A stretch of 58,726 nucleotides of DNA from a bacterium BMS3Bbin13 (lineage in GTDB: Bacteria; Pseudomonadota; Gammaproteobacteria; 21-64-14): contig BDTW01000010.1 of NCBI GenBank assembly GCA_002897735.1, positions 1 to 58,726 on the forward strand, in the 5' to 3' direction. Made by a program: the position numbers and the translations under genes. Positions 1 through 11,254 of the stretch are shown here, one piece after another. Under the pieces are notes generated by a model, which made no database searches, was not told where the DNA came from, and saw nothing but the letters and a program-made list of their open reading frames with translations. The number at the start of each line of letters is the position of its first letter. Position 1 is the stretch's first letter.

Positions 1-45
1 CCGAAGGACGGAGCAATCCCCGCCGGCGACGCCCGATTCGGGCCA

Positions 46-141
46 TGTAGCCCGGATACAGGCCGAAGGCCGAAATCCGGGGATCGCGCCCCGATGAGGA
101 GACCGGCCCCCGGATTCCGCTTCGCTCTATCCGGGCTACAT
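46..141. repeat. Type-2 dispersed palindromic repeat (GTAGCCCGGAT family)
   Basis: A ~95-bp imperfect inverted repeat whose outer arms read TGTAGCCCGGATAC and ATCCGGGCTACAT, with inner arms carrying CCGAAATCCGGGG and CCCCCGGATTCCG. Related copies lie at 32960-33053, 39995-40091 and 41502-41596, always between genes. It sits downstream of gatB and could act as a bidirectional transcription end, but there is no U-tract. Nothing else is recognised in positions 1-189. Confidence 0.8.
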
Positions 142-189
142 TTATAAGAAATGGCCACGGGACGAGGCACGATCTGCCCGCGGGGCTCC

Positions 190-1629
190 TCAGCCGTCGA
201 GCTTTTTCTTGAGGAGTGCGTTGACTTGGGCGGGGTTGGCCTTGCCCTGGCAGGCCTTCATCACTTGGCCCACGAAGAAGCCGAACAGCTTGTCCTTTCC
301 GGCGCGGTATTGTTCCAGTTGCGCCGGATTTGCCGCCAGCGCCTGGTCGATGATCGACTCGATCGCGCCGCTGTCGGTGATCTGCCGCAGGCCGCTCTCC
401 TCGATGACCCGGTCGGCATCGCCCGCCCCCTCCCACAGGGCCTCGAAGACCTGCTTGGCGATCTTGCCCGAGATGGTGCCGTCGCTGATCCGCCGCAGCA
501 TACCGCCGAGCTGCGCGGCGCTCACGGGTGCGGTCGTGATGTCCAGTCCGGCCTTGTTCAGCGCGCCGCCCAGATCCCCCATCACCCAGTTGGCCGCGAG
601 CTTGGGTTCGCCGCCGACCGCCTCGACCACCACTTCATAATAATCCGCCAGCTCGCGGGTAACGGTGAGCACACACGCGTCATAGGCGGCAAGGCCATAC
701 TGCTCCGCGAAGCGACGGCGCTTCTCGTCCGGCAATTCGGGCAGGGTGGCGCGCACCTCGTCGATGAACGCCGCGTCGATCTCCAGCGGCAGCAGGTCCG
801 GATCCGGGAAGTAGCGGTAGTCGTGCGCCTCCTCCTTGCTGCGCATGGGGCGCGTCTCGTTGCGCTCGGAGTCGTAGAGGCGGGTCTCCTGGACCACGCG
901 GCCGCCGCCTTCCAGGATCTCGCGCTGGCGCTCGATTTCGTAGAGCACGGCGCGTTCCATGAACCGGAAGGAGTTGAGGTTCTTGGTCTCCGTGCGGGTG
1001 CCGTACTCGGACGCACCGCGCGGGCGCAGCGAGACGTTCACGTCACAGCGAAACGAGCCCTCCTGCAGATTTCCGTCGCAGATCTCCAGGTAGCGCACCA
1101 GCGAGTGGATCTTCTTCGCGTAGGCGACCGCCTCGCGCGGCGAGCGCAGGTCGGGTTCGGAGACGATCTCCAGCAGCGGCACGCCGGCGCGGTTGAGGTC
1201 GATCCCGGTCATGCCGTGGAAGTTCTCGTGCAGCGACTTGCCGGCGTCCTCTTCCAGGTGCGCGCGCGTGATCCCCACGACCTTGGTGCCGCCGTCTTCG
1301 AGATCGATCGTCAGGCACCCGCGGGTCACCACCGGCAGCTCGTATTGGCTGATCTGGTAACCCTTGGGGAGGTCCGGGTAGAAGTAGTTCTTGCGTGCGA
1401 ACACCGAGCGCGGCGCGATCCCGGCGCCGACGGCGAGCCCGAACTTCACGGCCATGCGCACCGCCCGCCCGTTGAGCACCGGCAGCACCCCCGGCAGACC
1501 CAGGTCCACGGCGCAGGCCTGGGTATTGGGCGCCGCGCCGTAGGCGGTGGCGGCGCCCGAGAAGATCTTGCTGCGGGTGGCCAGCTGCGCGTGGATCTCC
1601 AGCCCGATGACGACTTCCCACTCGATCAT
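190..1629 (-). CDS. gatB: Asp/Glu-tRNA amidotransferase subunit B
   Basis: GatB of the GatCAB complex, which recognises mischarged Glu-tRNA(Gln) and/or Asp-tRNA(Asn) and, using ammonia delivered from GatA, activates and amidates the amino acid. The 479-residue length is normal. The catalytic cradle domain begins with [10 protein letters not shown] (residues 7-16) and holds the conserved [13 protein letters not shown] stretch; the last ~150 residues are the helical tRNA-binding YqeY-like tail ending LLKKKLDG. It is the last gene of gatC-gatA-gatB, 37 nt after gatA, so it probably depends on the promoter ahead of gatC. Its presence suggests that GlnRS and/or AsnRS is missing in this organism (inference). 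Confidence 0.97.
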   Translation of the reverse strand: MIEWEVVIGLEIHAQLATRSKIFSGAATAYGAAPNTQACAVDLGLPGVLPVLNGRAVRMAVKFGLAVGAGIAPRSVFARKNYFYPDLPKGYQISQYELPVVTRGCLTIDLEDGGTKVVGITRAHLEEDAGKSLHENFHGMTGIDLNRAGVPLLEIVSEPDLRSPREAVAYAKKIHSLVRYLEICDGNLQEGSFRCDVNVSLRPRGASEYGTRTETKNLNSFRFMERAVLYEIERQREILEGGGRVVQETRLYDSERNETRPMRSKEEAHDYRYFPDPDLLPLEIDAAFIDEVRATLPELPDEKRRRFAEQYGLAAYDACVLTVTRELADYYEVVVEAVGGEPKLAANWVMGDLGGALNKAGLDITTAPVSAAQLGGMLRRISDGTISGKIAKQVFEALWEGAGDADRVIEESGLRQITDSGAIESIIDQALAANPAQLEQYRAGKDKLFGFFVGQVMKACQGKANPAQVNALLKKKLDG

Positions 1630-1666
1630 GCGCCTATCGCCCCCCCGCGCGCCGACGACGGCCCGC

Positions 1667-3124
1667 TCATGCCCCGAACCCGGCGGGCACGCGCCGGTGC
1701 CAATCGGTCGCCTGCTGATAACGATGGGCCAGCGCCAGCAGGCGCCCCTCCTGGAAATAATCGCCGATGACGTGCAGTCCCGCCGGCAGCCCGTCGACGA
1801 ATCCGCAGGGGATCGACAGCGCCGGCAGCCCGGCCAGGTTCACGGCGATCGTGTAGATGTCCGACAGATACATGGTCACCGGATCGTCGAGCCGCTCGCC
1901 GAGGCGGAACGCCGCGCTCGGCGAGGTCGGCCCCATGATCACGTCCACGTCCTCGAAGGCGCGCCGGAAGTCCTCGCGGATCAGGCGGCGCAACTGCTGG
2001 GCCTTGCGGTAATAGGCCTCGTAGTAACCGGCCGACAGGACGTAGGTGCCCACCAGGATGCGGCGCTTGACCTCGGCCCCGAAGCCCTCGCTCCGGGAGC
2101 GCTTGTAGAGGTCCTCCAGGTCGGCCGGGTCCTCGCAACGGTGGCCGAAGCGCACCCCGTCGTAGCGCGAGAGGTTCGATGAGCACTCGGCGGGGGCGAT
2201 AACGTAATAGGCGGGCACCGCCAAACGTGTGTTGGGCAGGCTGATCTCGCGCACCTGCGCGCCGAGGCGCCGGCACTCGGCCACCGCCTCCTCCACGGCG
2301 CGTGCGACGCCCGGATCGAGGCCCTCCGCAAAGTACTCGCGCGGCAGGCCGATGCGCAGGCCCTCGATCCCCCTTCCCAGCTCCGCGACGTAGTCGGGGA
2401 CCGGCTCGTCGACGCTGGTCGAATCGCGCGGGTCGAATCCGGCCATCGCCCCGAGCAGCCACGCGAGGTCCTCGGCCGTGCGGGCCATCGGTCCGCCCTG
2501 ATCGAGACTGGAGGCGAAGGCGATCATCCCGAACCGCGAGACGCGCCCGTAGGTCGGCTTGAGCCCGGAAATCCCGCACAGCGCGGCGGGCTGGCGGATC
2601 GAGCCGCCGGTATCGGTGCCGGTGGCCGCCGGGCTCAGGCGCGCGGCCACCGCCGCCGCGGAGCCCCCCGAGGAGCCCCCCGGGACGGTCTGCGGATCCC
2701 ACGGGTTGCGTACCGGTCCGTAGTGGCTGGTCTCGCTGGAGGAGCCCATCGCGAACTCGTCCATGTTGGTCTTGCCGAGCATCACCATGCCCGCCGCCTC
2801 GAGTCGCGCCGTCACCGCGGACTCGTAGGGTGCCGTGAAATTATCGAGCATCCGCGAGCCGCAACTGGTGCGCACCCCGAGGGTGCAGAAGATATCCTTG
2901 TAGGCGATGGGGATCCCGGTCAGCGGGCCGGCCTCGCCGCGCGCGCGGCGCCGGTCCGCGGTCCGCGCCTGCTCCAGCGCACGCTCGGCGGTCACCGTGA
3001 TGAAGCTGTTGAGGCGCGCATCGAGACGCTCCACGCGGGCAAGCAGCGCGCGCGTGATCTCCTCGCTGGAGGCCTCGCCGGCCCCGAGGGCGGCGGACAG
3101 TTCGGCGACGGTCTTCTCGTGCAT
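1667..3124 (-). CDS. gatA: Asp/Glu-tRNA amidotransferase subunit A (amidase)
   Basis: Glutaminase subunit of GatCAB: it hydrolyses glutamine and feeds ammonia through an internal tunnel to GatB. The 485-residue protein has the amidase-signature catalytic triad: Lys76 in GIPIAYKD, cis-Ser151 in the PGGSSGGS glycine/serine motif and nucleophile Ser175 in [12 protein letters not shown]. The ATG start at 3124 gives the usual [14 protein letters not shown] terminus. It lies 32 nt after gatC and 37 nt before gatB. No damage or unusual insertion was seen. Confidence 0.97.
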   Translation of the reverse strand: MHEKTVAELSAALGAGEASSEEITRALLARVERLDARLNSFITVTAERALEQARTADRRRARGEAGPLTGIPIAYKDIFCTLGVRTSCGSRMLDNFTAPYESAVTARLEAAGMVMLGKTNMDEFAMGSSSETSHYGPVRNPWDPQTVPGGSSGGSAAAVAARLSPAATGTDTGGSIRQPAALCGISGLKPTYGRVSRFGMIAFASSLDQGGPMARTAEDLAWLLGAMAGFDPRDSTSVDEPVPDYVAELGRGIEGLRIGLPREYFAEGLDPGVARAVEEAVAECRRLGAQVREISLPNTRLAVPAYYVIAPAECSSNLSRYDGVRFGHRCEDPADLEDLYKRSRSEGFGAEVKRRILVGTYVLSAGYYEAYYRKAQQLRRLIREDFRRAFEDVDVIMGPTSPSAAFRLGERLDDPVTMYLSDIYTIAVNLAGLPALSIPCGFVDGLPAGLHVIGDYFQEGRLLALAHRYQQATDWHRRVPAGFGA

Positions 3125-3156
3125 GGAATACGCGGACTCCCGGGCGGGTGCGGCGG

Positions 3157-3444
3157 CTACTCGATTACCTTGGGGACCAAATAGAACCCGGCGTCGACCC
3201 GGGGTGCGATCGCCTGGAAATGCTCGCGCCGATCGGTTTCGGTGACCTCGTCCGGGCGCAGGCGCTGGGCGGCGTCCAGCGGATGGGCCATGGGCTCGAC
3301 ATCGCGGGTATCGACGGCGTTCATCTGCTCGACAAACTCCAGGATCCGCGAGAGGTTGCGTCGATACTCCGGGACGTCCTGCGCACGGATCGCAATCCGA
3401 GCCAAGTGCGCGATCTTCTCCACCTCACCGGATTCCAATGCCAT
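3157..3444 (-). CDS. gatC: Asp/Glu-tRNA amidotransferase subunit C
   Basis: Small structural subunit that wraps GatA and GatB together. The open frame extends to 3570, but homologues begin at [17 protein letters not shown], so the ATG at 3444 (95 residues) is chosen; the upstream part would run into the divergent mreB control region and has no family similarity. The central ELEKI-like helix and the C-terminal ending [12 protein letters not shown] are typical of GatC. It is the first gene of the gatCAB operon and is divergent from mreB across a ~130-bp intergenic region. Confidence 0.93.
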   Translation of the reverse strand: MALESGEVEKIAHLARIAIRAQDVPEYRRNLSRILEFVEQMNAVDTRDVEPMAHPLDAAQRLRPDEVTETDRREHFQAIAPRVDAGFYLVPKVIE

Positions 3445-3510
3445 CGCCGTGACCTCACGCCGTGCCCCGGGGCCGGGACGTAACCACGGAAAGTTATCAT
3501 ATCCGCGTCC

Positions 3511-4622
<1,112 letters not shown>

Positions 4623-4667
4623 CACGCCGTTTCGTTCCCTCCCGTCGGGAACGCAGGGGTTGTACCG

Positions 4668-5546
4668 ATAAAGCCGCTGTTCACACAAGGCCCGTCGATC
4701 ACCGCGCGGCTCGTGGTGTTCGCGCTGGCCTCGATCCTGCTGATGACGGCGGATCACCGTACGCATCACCTGGAGGCACTGCGCGGGGCGCTCTCCGTGG
4801 CCGTCTATCCGCTTCAGTACGTCGTCGATCTTCCGGTCGCGCTCGGGCGCTGGGTCTCGGAGACCATGACTTCGCGGCACAAGCTGCTGGAGGAGAACGC
4901 GGCGCTGCGCACCCGGCAGTTCGTGCTCAGGACCGAGTTGCAGAGGATGGCCGCCCTGGAGGCCGAGAACCTCCGGTTGCGGGCGTTGCACGAGTCATCG
5001 ACCCAGATCGACGGGCGGATCCTGATCGCCGAAATCATGGCCGTGGACTTGGACCCCTACAAGCATCGCGTGGTCATCGACAAGGGCGCCGACGACGGCG
5101 TCTGCACCGGTCAGCCGCTGCTCGACGCCGACGGCGTGATGGGGCAGACCACCCACGTCGGCCCGCTGAGCGCGACCGCGATGCTGATCACCGACGTCAG
5201 TCAGGCGACCCCGGTGCAGATCAACCGCAACGGGCTGCGCGCGATCGCCGTCGGCACCGGCGCCACGGACCGCCTGCGACTGCCGCACCTGCCGAACAAC
5301 GCCGATATCCGGGTCGGCGACCTGCTGGTCACCTCGGGGCTCGGCGGGCGTTTTCCCCCCGGCTATCCGGTCGCGCGCGTATCGGCGGTGCGCCACGACC
5401 CGGGCCGTCCGTTCGCCACGGTCACGGCGATCCCCACCGCCCACCTCGATCGCAGCCGCGAGGTGATGCTGGTCTGGCCGAAGGGGCACGCCTGCGGTGC
5501 GGACTCCGCAGCCCGCACCGCCCCTGCGGCGCGGACCCGGCCATGA
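4668..5546 (+). CDS. mreC: Rod-shape determining protein MreC (apparent ATA start)
   Basis: Bitopic inner-membrane protein whose periplasmic part binds PBP2 and links it to MreB. The first canonical start is GTG at 4713, but upstream in the same frame lies IKPLFTQGPSITARL, which matches the conserved MreC N terminus (MKPIFSRGPS in E. coli) residue for residue with Ile in place of Met. The codon there is ATA (4668), preceded by AGGGG with an 8-nt spacer. No ATG, GTG or TTG exists in frame between the mreB stop and 4713. I therefore annotate 292 residues from ATA: short cytoplasmic tail, membrane helix about residues 15-32, coiled coil about 65-105, then the beta-rich MreC domain with GLGGRFPPGYPVARV. 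The stop overlaps the mreD ATG (ATGA). Confidence 0.9.
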   Translation: MKPLFTQGPSITARLVVFALASILLMTADHRTHHLEALRGALSVAVYPLQYVVDLPVALGRWVSETMTSRHKLLEENAALRTRQFVLRTELQRMAALEAENLRLRALHESSTQIDGRILIAEIMAVDLDPYKHRVVIDKGADDGVCTGQPLLDADGVMGQTTHVGPLSATAMLITDVSQATPVQINRNGLRAIAVGTGATDRLRLPHLPNNADIRVGDLLVTSGLGGRFPPGYPVARVSAVRHDPGRPFATVTAIPTAHLDRSREVMLVWPKGHACGADSAARTAPAARTRP

Positions 5547-6031
5547 TCTGGACCCGCCACCACGGCGGCTGGGTCATCGTCGCGAGCTTTGTAGCGGCGA
5601 TGCTCCTCTCGATTCTCCCGTTGCCGGGGCCGGTCGATCCATTCCGCCCGGAGTGGACCGCGATGGTGCTGATCTACTGGTGCCTCGCCCTGCCGGAACG
5701 GGTCGGGGTGGGAAGCGCCTGGATCGTGGGCCTGCTGATGGACGTCCTCAAGGGCGGCCTGCTGGGCGAACACGCCCTCGGACTCGCGCTGATCGCGTTT
5801 CTGACCATGAAACTGCACCAGAGGATTCGGGTCTATCCGATGTGGCAACAGGCCCTGAGCGTATTGCTGCTCCTCGCCCTCTATCAACTGGTGATGCTGT
5901 GGATCAACGGGATCATCGGGCGCCCCGCCCGCACCTGGCTCTACTGGGCCCCGTCGCTCACCGGCACCATGCTCTGGCCGTTGGCCTATACCCTGCTGCG
6001 CGACCTGCGCCGTCGGTTCCGGGTCGAGTGA
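5543..6031 (+). CDS. mreD: Rod-shape determining protein MreD
   Basis: Polytopic inner-membrane partner of MreC in the elongasome. The 162-residue, strongly hydrophobic protein has 5-6 predicted helices, the first being VIVASFVAAMLLSILPL and a later one ALSVLLLLALYQLVMLWI, plus the family-typical RPEWTAMVLIYWCLALPERVG loop with LMDVLKGGLLGEHAL. ATG at 5543 overlaps the mreC stop by 4 nt (ATGA), which indicates translational coupling. A 79-nt gap separates it from PBP2. Confidence 0.95.
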   Translation: MIWTRHHGGWVIVASFVAAMLLSILPLPGPVDPFRPEWTAMVLIYWCLALPERVGVGSAWIVGLLMDVLKGGLLGEHALGLALIAFLTMKLHQRIRVYPMWQQALSVLLLLALYQLVMLWINGIIGRPARTWLYWAPSLTGTMLWPLAYTLLRDLRRRFRVE

Positions 6032-6110
6032 ACCGGGGGGACCCGATTCGGGGGACCGGCGTGAGTGCGGGCGAGGCACGTGCCGGGCGCGTGTCCGCGA
6101 GGGGTGCCTG

Positions 6111-7961
6111 ATGGCACGAGGCATCACCCTCAAGGACTACCCGGCCGAGAACCGGCTGACGATCGCGCGGGCGACGTGGGCGGTGGTGATCATCGGCCTG
6201 CTGCTCACCCTGCTGATCGGACGCCTCGTCTACTTACAGGTGGTCCTGCACGAACACTACACCACCCTGTCCAAGGAGAACTGGGTCAAGCTGTTGCCGG
6301 TCCCGCCCACGCGCGGGCTCATCTACGACCGCAACGGGGTGCTGCTGGCGGAGAACGTCCCCACCTACAACCTCGAGATCACCCCGGAACAGGTGAAAGA
6401 CCTGAAGGCCGTGATCTCGGGCCTGCGCAAGCTCATGCCGATCAGCGACGCCGACGTCGAGGCATTTCGCCGGCTCATGGCCCAGAAGCCCCGCTTCGAG
6501 AGCATCCCGTTGCGTTTCCATCTGACGCCCCGCGAGGTCGCGCGCTTCGCCGTCGACCGCTGGCGGTTCCCGGGCGTCGAGGTCACGGCACGACTCAGCC
6601 GCCACTACCCGCTCGCCCCCCTGGCGGTGCACGATATCGGCTACGTGGGACGCATCGACGTGGCGGACCTGCAGCGCGTGAGCGCCGGCGAATATGCCGG
6701 AACCTCGTATATCGGGAAGACCGGGATCGAGCGGCATTACGAATCGATCCTCCACGGCGCGGTGGGACTCGAGCAGGTCGAGGCCAACGCCCAGGGCCGG
6801 ACCCTGCGGGTACTCAAGCGCGACGCCCCGCACCCCGGCGACAACCTCTACCTGACCCTGGATGCCAACCTGCAGGCGACCGCACAGAAGGCCATGGGCG
6901 ACTACGGCGGCGCGGTCGTGGCCCTGGACCCGCACAACGGCGATATCCTCGCGATGGTCAGCACGCCCGTCTACAACCCCAACCCGTTCGTCAACGGCAT
7001 CTCTTCCAAGGCCTACCGCGTACTACATACCAATCCCGGCCACCCGTTATTCGATCGCGCGATCCGCGGTCTGTATGCACCGGGTTCCACCATCAAGCCG
7101 TTCATGGCGCTCGCGGGCCTGCAATACGGGGTGATCACGCCCGCAAGCACCGTCTACTGCCCGGGGTACTATCAACTGCCCGGGGACAGCCGTAAATACT
7201 GGGGGTGGAAACGCGGGGGACACGGGATCGTCGACCTGCGCAAAGCGATCACCCAATCCTGTGATATATACTTCTACACGCTCGCCCACGAACTCGGCAT
7301 CGAACGCATGCATGCGTTTCTAAGCCGCTTCGGTTTCGGGGAGCCCACCGGGGTCGACCTCCCGGGCGAGAAGAACGGGCTGTTGCCGTCCCCGGAGTGG
7401 AAACGCGCCACCCGACACCAGCCCTGGTATCCCGGCGAGACACTGATCAACGGGATCGGACAGGGCTTTACCCTGGTCACCCCGTTGCAGCTTGCGGCGG
7501 CCACGGCGACCCTGGCCACCCACGGCCGGCGGGTCGTCCCGCACCTGCTCTACGCGACCCGGGATCCGGCGACCGGCCGGCTCAGCGTGGTTCCGCCCCG
7601 GCACCTGCCGGCGATCCTCCTGTCTCATCCTTCCTACTGGAAGGACGTGATCACTTCGATGACCGACGTCGTCGGCAACATCCATGGGACCGCCCATGCC
7701 ATCGATCGCGGGCTTCGATACACGGTTGCGGGGAAGACCGGGACCGCACAACTGTTCGGGACCGGGCAGGGAGCCTACAGGGACGAGGCCACCGTGCCGC
7801 GCCGGCTGCGCGACAACGCCCTGTTCATCGGGTTCGCACCGGCGGAAAATCCCAGGATCGTGGTCGCCGTGATCGTCGAGCATGGAGGGTACGGAGGCGT
7901 TACCGCGGCACCGATCGCACGCAAGGTGATGGACGAGTACCTGCTGAAGGAGGGCCGATGA
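6111..7961 (+). CDS. mrdA: Penicillin-binding protein 2 (elongasome transpeptidase)
   Basis: Monofunctional class B PBP that cross-links lateral-wall peptidoglycan with RodA as its polymerase partner. 616 residues. Seen: N-terminal anchor helix (about residues 18-41), a pedestal domain with RGLIYDRNGVLLAEN, and a transpeptidase domain with nucleophile Ser326 and Lys329 in PGSTIKPF, Ser383-Cys384-Asp385 (SCD, the usual second motif in PBP2) and Lys542-Thr-Gly in VAGKTGTAQ. GAGGGGTG provides a ribosome site before ATG 6111. The stop overlaps the rodA ATG (ATGA). Complete and apparently functional. Confidence 0.98.
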   Translation: MARGITLKDYPAENRLTIARATWAVVIIGLLLTLLIGRLVYLQVVLHEHYTTLSKENWVKLLPVPPTRGLIYDRNGVLLAENVPTYNLEITPEQVKDLKAVISGLRKLMPISDADVEAFRRLMAQKPRFESIPLRFHLTPREVARFAVDRWRFPGVEVTARLSRHYPLAPLAVHDIGYVGRIDVADLQRVSAGEYAGTSYIGKTGIERHYESILHGAVGLEQVEANAQGRTLRVLKRDAPHPGDNLYLTLDANLQATAQKAMGDYGGAVVALDPHNGDILAMVSTPVYNPNPFVNGISSKAYRVLHTNPGHPLFDRAIRGLYAPGSTIKPFMALAGLQYGVITPASTVYCPGYYQLPGDSRKYWGWKRGGHGIVDLRKAITQSCDIYFYTLAHELGIERMHAFLSRFGFGEPTGVDLPGEKNGLLPSPEWKRATRHQPWYPGETLINGIGQGFTLVTPLQLAAATATLATHGRRVVPHLLYATRDPATGRLSVVPPRHLPAILLSHPSYWKDVITSMTDVVGNIHGTAHAIDRGLRYTVAGKTGTAQLFGTGQGAYRDEATVPRRLRDNALFIGFAPAENPRIVVAVIVEHGGYGGVTAAPIARKVMDEYLLKEGR

Positions 7962-9094
7962 GTTCCAGGCTGTTGATCGGGGATACCGAGCCCGCACGCG
8001 GCGCGGGCATGCGCCGGCTCACGGTGCGCCTGCACATCGATCCGCCGCTGCTGATCGCCGTCGCCACGGTGGCGCTGATCGGGCTCGCGATCCTCTACAG
8101 CGCCACCGATCAGGACATGCAGCACGTCTGGAAGCAGATCCTGCGTCTCGGGGTGGCCACCGTCGGCATGTTCATGGTCGCCCAGGTCCCGCCCCACTGG
8201 CTCAAACGCATCACCCCGGCGGCATTCGCCACGGGCATTCTCCTGCTGATCGCCGTCCTGATCGTCGGGTACACCGGCAAGGGGGCGCAACGTTGGCTCA
8301 ACCTGGGGCTGTTCCGCTTCCAGCCGGCGGAGATAATGAAACTCGCCGTGCCGATGATGATCGCCTGGTATCTGGACGACCGGGCGCTGCCGCCCCGCGG
8401 GTCGTACGTGGCCGTGTGCGCCCTGATGATCCTGGTCCCCGTCGGCCTGATCGCCAAACAGCCCGATCTCGGGACCGCACTGCTGGTGACCGGCGCGGGG
8501 TTCTTCGTGCTGTTCTTCGCCGGGCTGCGCTGGCGCCTGATCCTGGGCCTGCTGCTGCTCGGCGCCGCGCTGATACCGGTGCTCTGGCACTTCATGCACG
8601 GCTACCAGCGCCAGCGGGTGCTGATCTTTCTCAACCCGGAGAGCGACCCGCTGGGCTCCGGCTACCACATCATCCAGTCGATGATCGCGCTGGGCTCCGG
8701 CGGCCTCTACGGAAAGGGCTGGCTCAACGGGACCCAGTCGCACCTGAACTTCCTGCCCGAAGGTTCGACCGATTTCATCCTCGCCGTGTTCGGAGAGGAA
8801 TTCGGTCTGTTCGGAATCCTGGTGCTGTTCGCGCTGTATCTCTTCATCGTCGTGCGCAGCCTCTATATCGCCGTGCAGGCGCAGACGACGTTCACGCGAC
8901 TGCTCGCCGGCGGACTGGCCCTGACCTTCTTCTTCTACGTCTTCGTCAACGCGGGGATGGTGACCGGGCTGCTGCCGGTGGTCGGCCTCCCGCTGCCCCT
9001 GATCAGCTACGGAGGCACCTCGATGGTGACCGTGATGGCGGGTTTCGGTATCCTGATGTCCATCCATACTCATCGCAAACTGTTGCCCACTTGA
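7958..9094 (+). CDS. rodA: Peptidoglycan glycosyltransferase RodA (MrdB)
   Basis: SEDS-family lipid II polymerase of the elongasome. 378 residues with about ten hydrophobic helices; conserved loops seen are RWLNLGLFRFQPAE, the GSGG-YGKGWLNGTQSHLNFLPEG periplasmic stretch and STDFILAVFGEEFG, and the C-terminal LPLPLISYGGTSM. The ATG at 7958 overlaps the PBP2 stop by 4 nt, fitting the fixed 1:1 partnership. The long N-terminal cytoplasmic tail (~35 residues before the first helix, with ARGAGMRRLTVRLHIDP) is slightly longer than in E. coli; a downstream Met at residue 19 is a possible alternative start. Confidence 0.97.
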   Translation: MSSRLLIGDTEPARGAGMRRLTVRLHIDPPLLIAVATVALIGLAILYSATDQDMQHVWKQILRLGVATVGMFMVAQVPPHWLKRITPAAFATGILLLIAVLIVGYTGKGAQRWLNLGLFRFQPAEIMKLAVPMMIAWYLDDRALPPRGSYVAVCALMILVPVGLIAKQPDLGTALLVTGAGFFVLFFAGLRWRLILGLLLLGAALIPVLWHFMHGYQRQRVLIFLNPESDPLGSGYHIIQSMIALGSGGLYGKGWLNGTQSHLNFLPEGSTDFILAVFGEEFGLFGILVLFALYLFIVVRSLYIAVQAQTTFTRLLAGGLALTFFFYVFVNAGMVTGLLPVVGLPLPLISYGGTSMVTVMAGFGILMSIHTHRKLLPT

Positions 9095-9114
9095 ACCAGG
9101 ACCGTACCACGCCG

Positions 9115-10155
9115 ATGCGGCGCCGCCCCCGGGGTCTCGGCAGGCGCATCATGATGTTGTTCGCGGGCGCCGTGGCGTATACGGCGGTGTCCGGCTGCGC
9201 CTCCGTGCCGGCCGGGGCCGTCACCATTCCGCAACGGGAGCTGCGGCCGTTCATCGGCCGGATGGTCAAGGAGCACGGGTTCTCCCGCGCGAAACTGGAG
9301 CGACTCTTCGGCCGGGTCCGGCTGCGACCCGGGGTCCTGGCGGCGATCCGGCGTCCGGCCGAGGCCAAACCCTGGTTCCAGTACCGGCCGATCTTCCTCA
9401 CGTCCGCGCGGATTCGCGGCGGTGTCCGGTTCTGGGACCGCTACGCCCCGATCCTGAAGCGCGCCCGGCAACGCTACGGCGTCCCGCCGCAGATCGTGAC
9501 CGGCATCATCGGCGTGGAGACCCGTTACGGCAGACGCATGGGGAACATCCCCGTGATGGACTCCCTGAGCACCCTGGCGTTCGACTATCCGCCGCGCGCG
9601 CGCTTCTTCCGCCGCGAACTCGCCCAGTTCCTCCTGCTGACCCGAGACGACGGCCTCGATCCGCTGCGGGTCAAGGGGTCCTATGCCGGGGCCATGGGGA
9701 TGCCGCAGTTCATCGCCAGCAGCTACCGCCGCTACGCGGTGGACTTCGACGGCGACGGGCACATCGATCTGGCGAACAGTCCCGCCGATGCCATCGGCAG
9801 CGTCGCGCGCTACCTGAGCGCCCACGGCTGGAGACCCGGGGCGCCGGTGGCGATACCCGCGAAGGTGAGCGGCGATCATTACCGCACGCTCCTCGGCGAC
9901 AACGTTTCGGTCCCGAAACGGACGCTGAAAGAACTGGAGGCCTTCGGGGTCGAGGCGACGGGCGACGCCGCCGATACCCTCGGGGACCGACCGGCGAAGC
10001 TGCTGCGTCTGCAGGGGCGTGACGGCCCAGGATACTGGATCACGTTCCACAACTTCTACGTGATCACCCGTTACAACCACAGCGCGCTGTACGCGATGGC
10101 GGTCTATCAACTCGGCCGCGCGATCCGCACGGCGCGCGGGCGGGGGGGCGAATGA
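9115..10155 (+). CDS. mltB: Membrane-bound lytic murein transglycosylase B
   Basis: Periplasmic lipoprotein of the GH103/SltB2 type that cleaves MurNAc-GlcNAc bonds to form 1,6-anhydroMurNAc ends. 346 residues from ATG 9115. The signal sequence ends in the lipobox VSGC near residue 30 (an alternative ATG at the IMMLF stretch would give a more ordinary signal peptide). The catalytic glutamate is in [19 protein letters not shown]-like loops and [29 protein letters not shown] are typical. It starts 20 nt after rodA and overlaps rlpA by ATGA, so it belongs to the same transcription unit. Confidence 0.95.
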   Translation: MRRRPRGLGRRIMMLFAGAVAYTAVSGCASVPAGAVTIPQRELRPFIGRMVKEHGFSRAKLERLFGRVRLRPGVLAAIRRPAEAKPWFQYRPIFLTSARIRGGVRFWDRYAPILKRARQRYGVPPQIVTGIIGVETRYGRRMGNIPVMDSLSTLAFDYPPRARFFRRELAQFLLLTRDDGLDPLRVKGSYAGAMGMPQFIASSYRRYAVDFDGDGHIDLANSPADAIGSVARYLSAHGWRPGAPVAIPAKVSGDHYRTLLGDNVSVPKRTLKELEAFGVEATGDAADTLGDRPAKLLRLQGRDGPGYWITFHNFYVITRYNHSALYAMAVYQLGRAIRTARGRGGE

Positions 10156-11039
10156 GCGAGGCGAAGGGCCGCCGGGCCGGGCACCGGCGGCTGTTCGGCT
10201 GCGCGGCACTCCTGCTCCTCGGCGGCTGCGGCACCCTCCCCCACGGGGGCGACGGCGGTCCCGGGCGGGACGTCGATGTATCGGCGATCCCCGACGCCGT
10301 ACCCCGGGTCGAGCCGCGCAGCCCGTACGGCAATCCCTCCTCCTACTTCGTCCGCGGGCGACGCTACCACGTGCTGCGCAGCAGCCGCGGCTTCGTCCAA
10401 CGCGGGATCGCCTCGTGGTACGGCACCAAGTTCCACGGTCGGCGCACGGCCGGTGGCGAACCCTACGACATGTACGCGATGACCGCGGCCCACCGCACCC
10501 TCCCGATCCCGACCTTCGTGCGGGTCACGAACCTGCGCAACGGACGCTCGGTGATCGTGCGCATCAACGACCGGGGACCGTTCGCGCGCAACCGCGTCCT
10601 GGATCTGTCGTGGGCCGCGGCCGCGAAGCTCGGCATGCTGCCGCGCGGTACGGCGCCGGTGAAGATCCGCGCGATCGACCCGCGCCGACCCGGGGCACGG
10701 CCGTCCCCGGTCGTAGCGGCGGGACATGCGCCCGCGCCCGCTCTCGCCCGGCCGGCGCCGCCGCACGCACCCGCACCGAAGCCCGCGCCTGAACGAACCG
10801 CGCCCCGGCGGGTCTATGTGCAAGCGGGCGCATTCGTCGAACTCGACAACGCCGAACGACTGCGCGACCGGCTGCTCCGGGCGCGGGTGCATGCGGTGCG
10901 GATCAGCCCGGCGGACCGCGACGCGGGGCGCGTCTACCGCGTGCGCATCGGTCCGCTGGCCGGCGTGCCGGCCGCGCGCCGCATGGTCCATACGCTGGAG
11001 CATCTGGGCGTAAGCGGGCCGCGGCTGGTCCCGGACTGA
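10152..11039 (+). CDS. rlpA: Septal-ring lytic transglycosylase RlpA, lipoprotein
   Basis: RlpA-type outer-membrane lipoprotein; in Pseudomonas the homologue is a lytic transglycosylase acting on glycan strands without stem peptides at the septum. 295 residues. Seen: signal peptide with lipobox LLGGC near residue 26, double-psi beta-barrel domain (about 85-170) with [19 protein letters not shown] and the catalytic-type [17 protein letters not shown], a Pro/Ala-rich linker (about 180-215), and a C-terminal SPOR domain (about 218-290) starting VYVQAGAF that binds denuded glycan. The ATG overlaps the mltB stop. A 215-nt GC-rich spacer follows, with a TACACT hexamer at 11097 as a weak -10 candidate for dacA. 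Confidence 0.93.
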   Translation: MSEAKGRRAGHRRLFGCAALLLLGGCGTLPHGGDGGPGRDVDVSAIPDAVPRVEPRSPYGNPSSYFVRGRRYHVLRSSRGFVQRGIASWYGTKFHGRRTAGGEPYDMYAMTAAHRTLPIPTFVRVTNLRNGRSVIVRINDRGPFARNRVLDLSWAAAAKLGMLPRGTAPVKIRAIDPRRPGARPSPVVAAGHAPAPALARPAPPHAPAPKPAPERTAPRRVYVQAGAFVELDNAERLRDRLLRARVHAVRISPADRDAGRVYRVRIGPLAGVPAARRMVHTLEHLGVSGPRLVPD

Positions 11040-11254
11040 GGGTTTCGATGGAACCTCCGGGGGCGCGGCGTGGCCCCGCCGGTGCGAGAATTGCGCTACA
11101 CTGATCCGCCGTTCCGCGGACGCGCGGCCCCGACGCGCGGCCCCGCAGGCCCCGCACCATACGCCGGGTCACACGCCCGGCCCTGCGGGGCCCCGGACGG
11201 GGTCCCAGAGACGCGCCCCACCACACCGCACCCACTGGAGAGAGGGAACCACCC

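Noticed and set aside
4713-5546. mreC start at GTG 4713
   Set aside because: It would remove the conserved KPLFTQGPS cytoplasmic segment and part of the membrane helix, and lacks a ribosome site; the ATA start at 4668 fits the family better.
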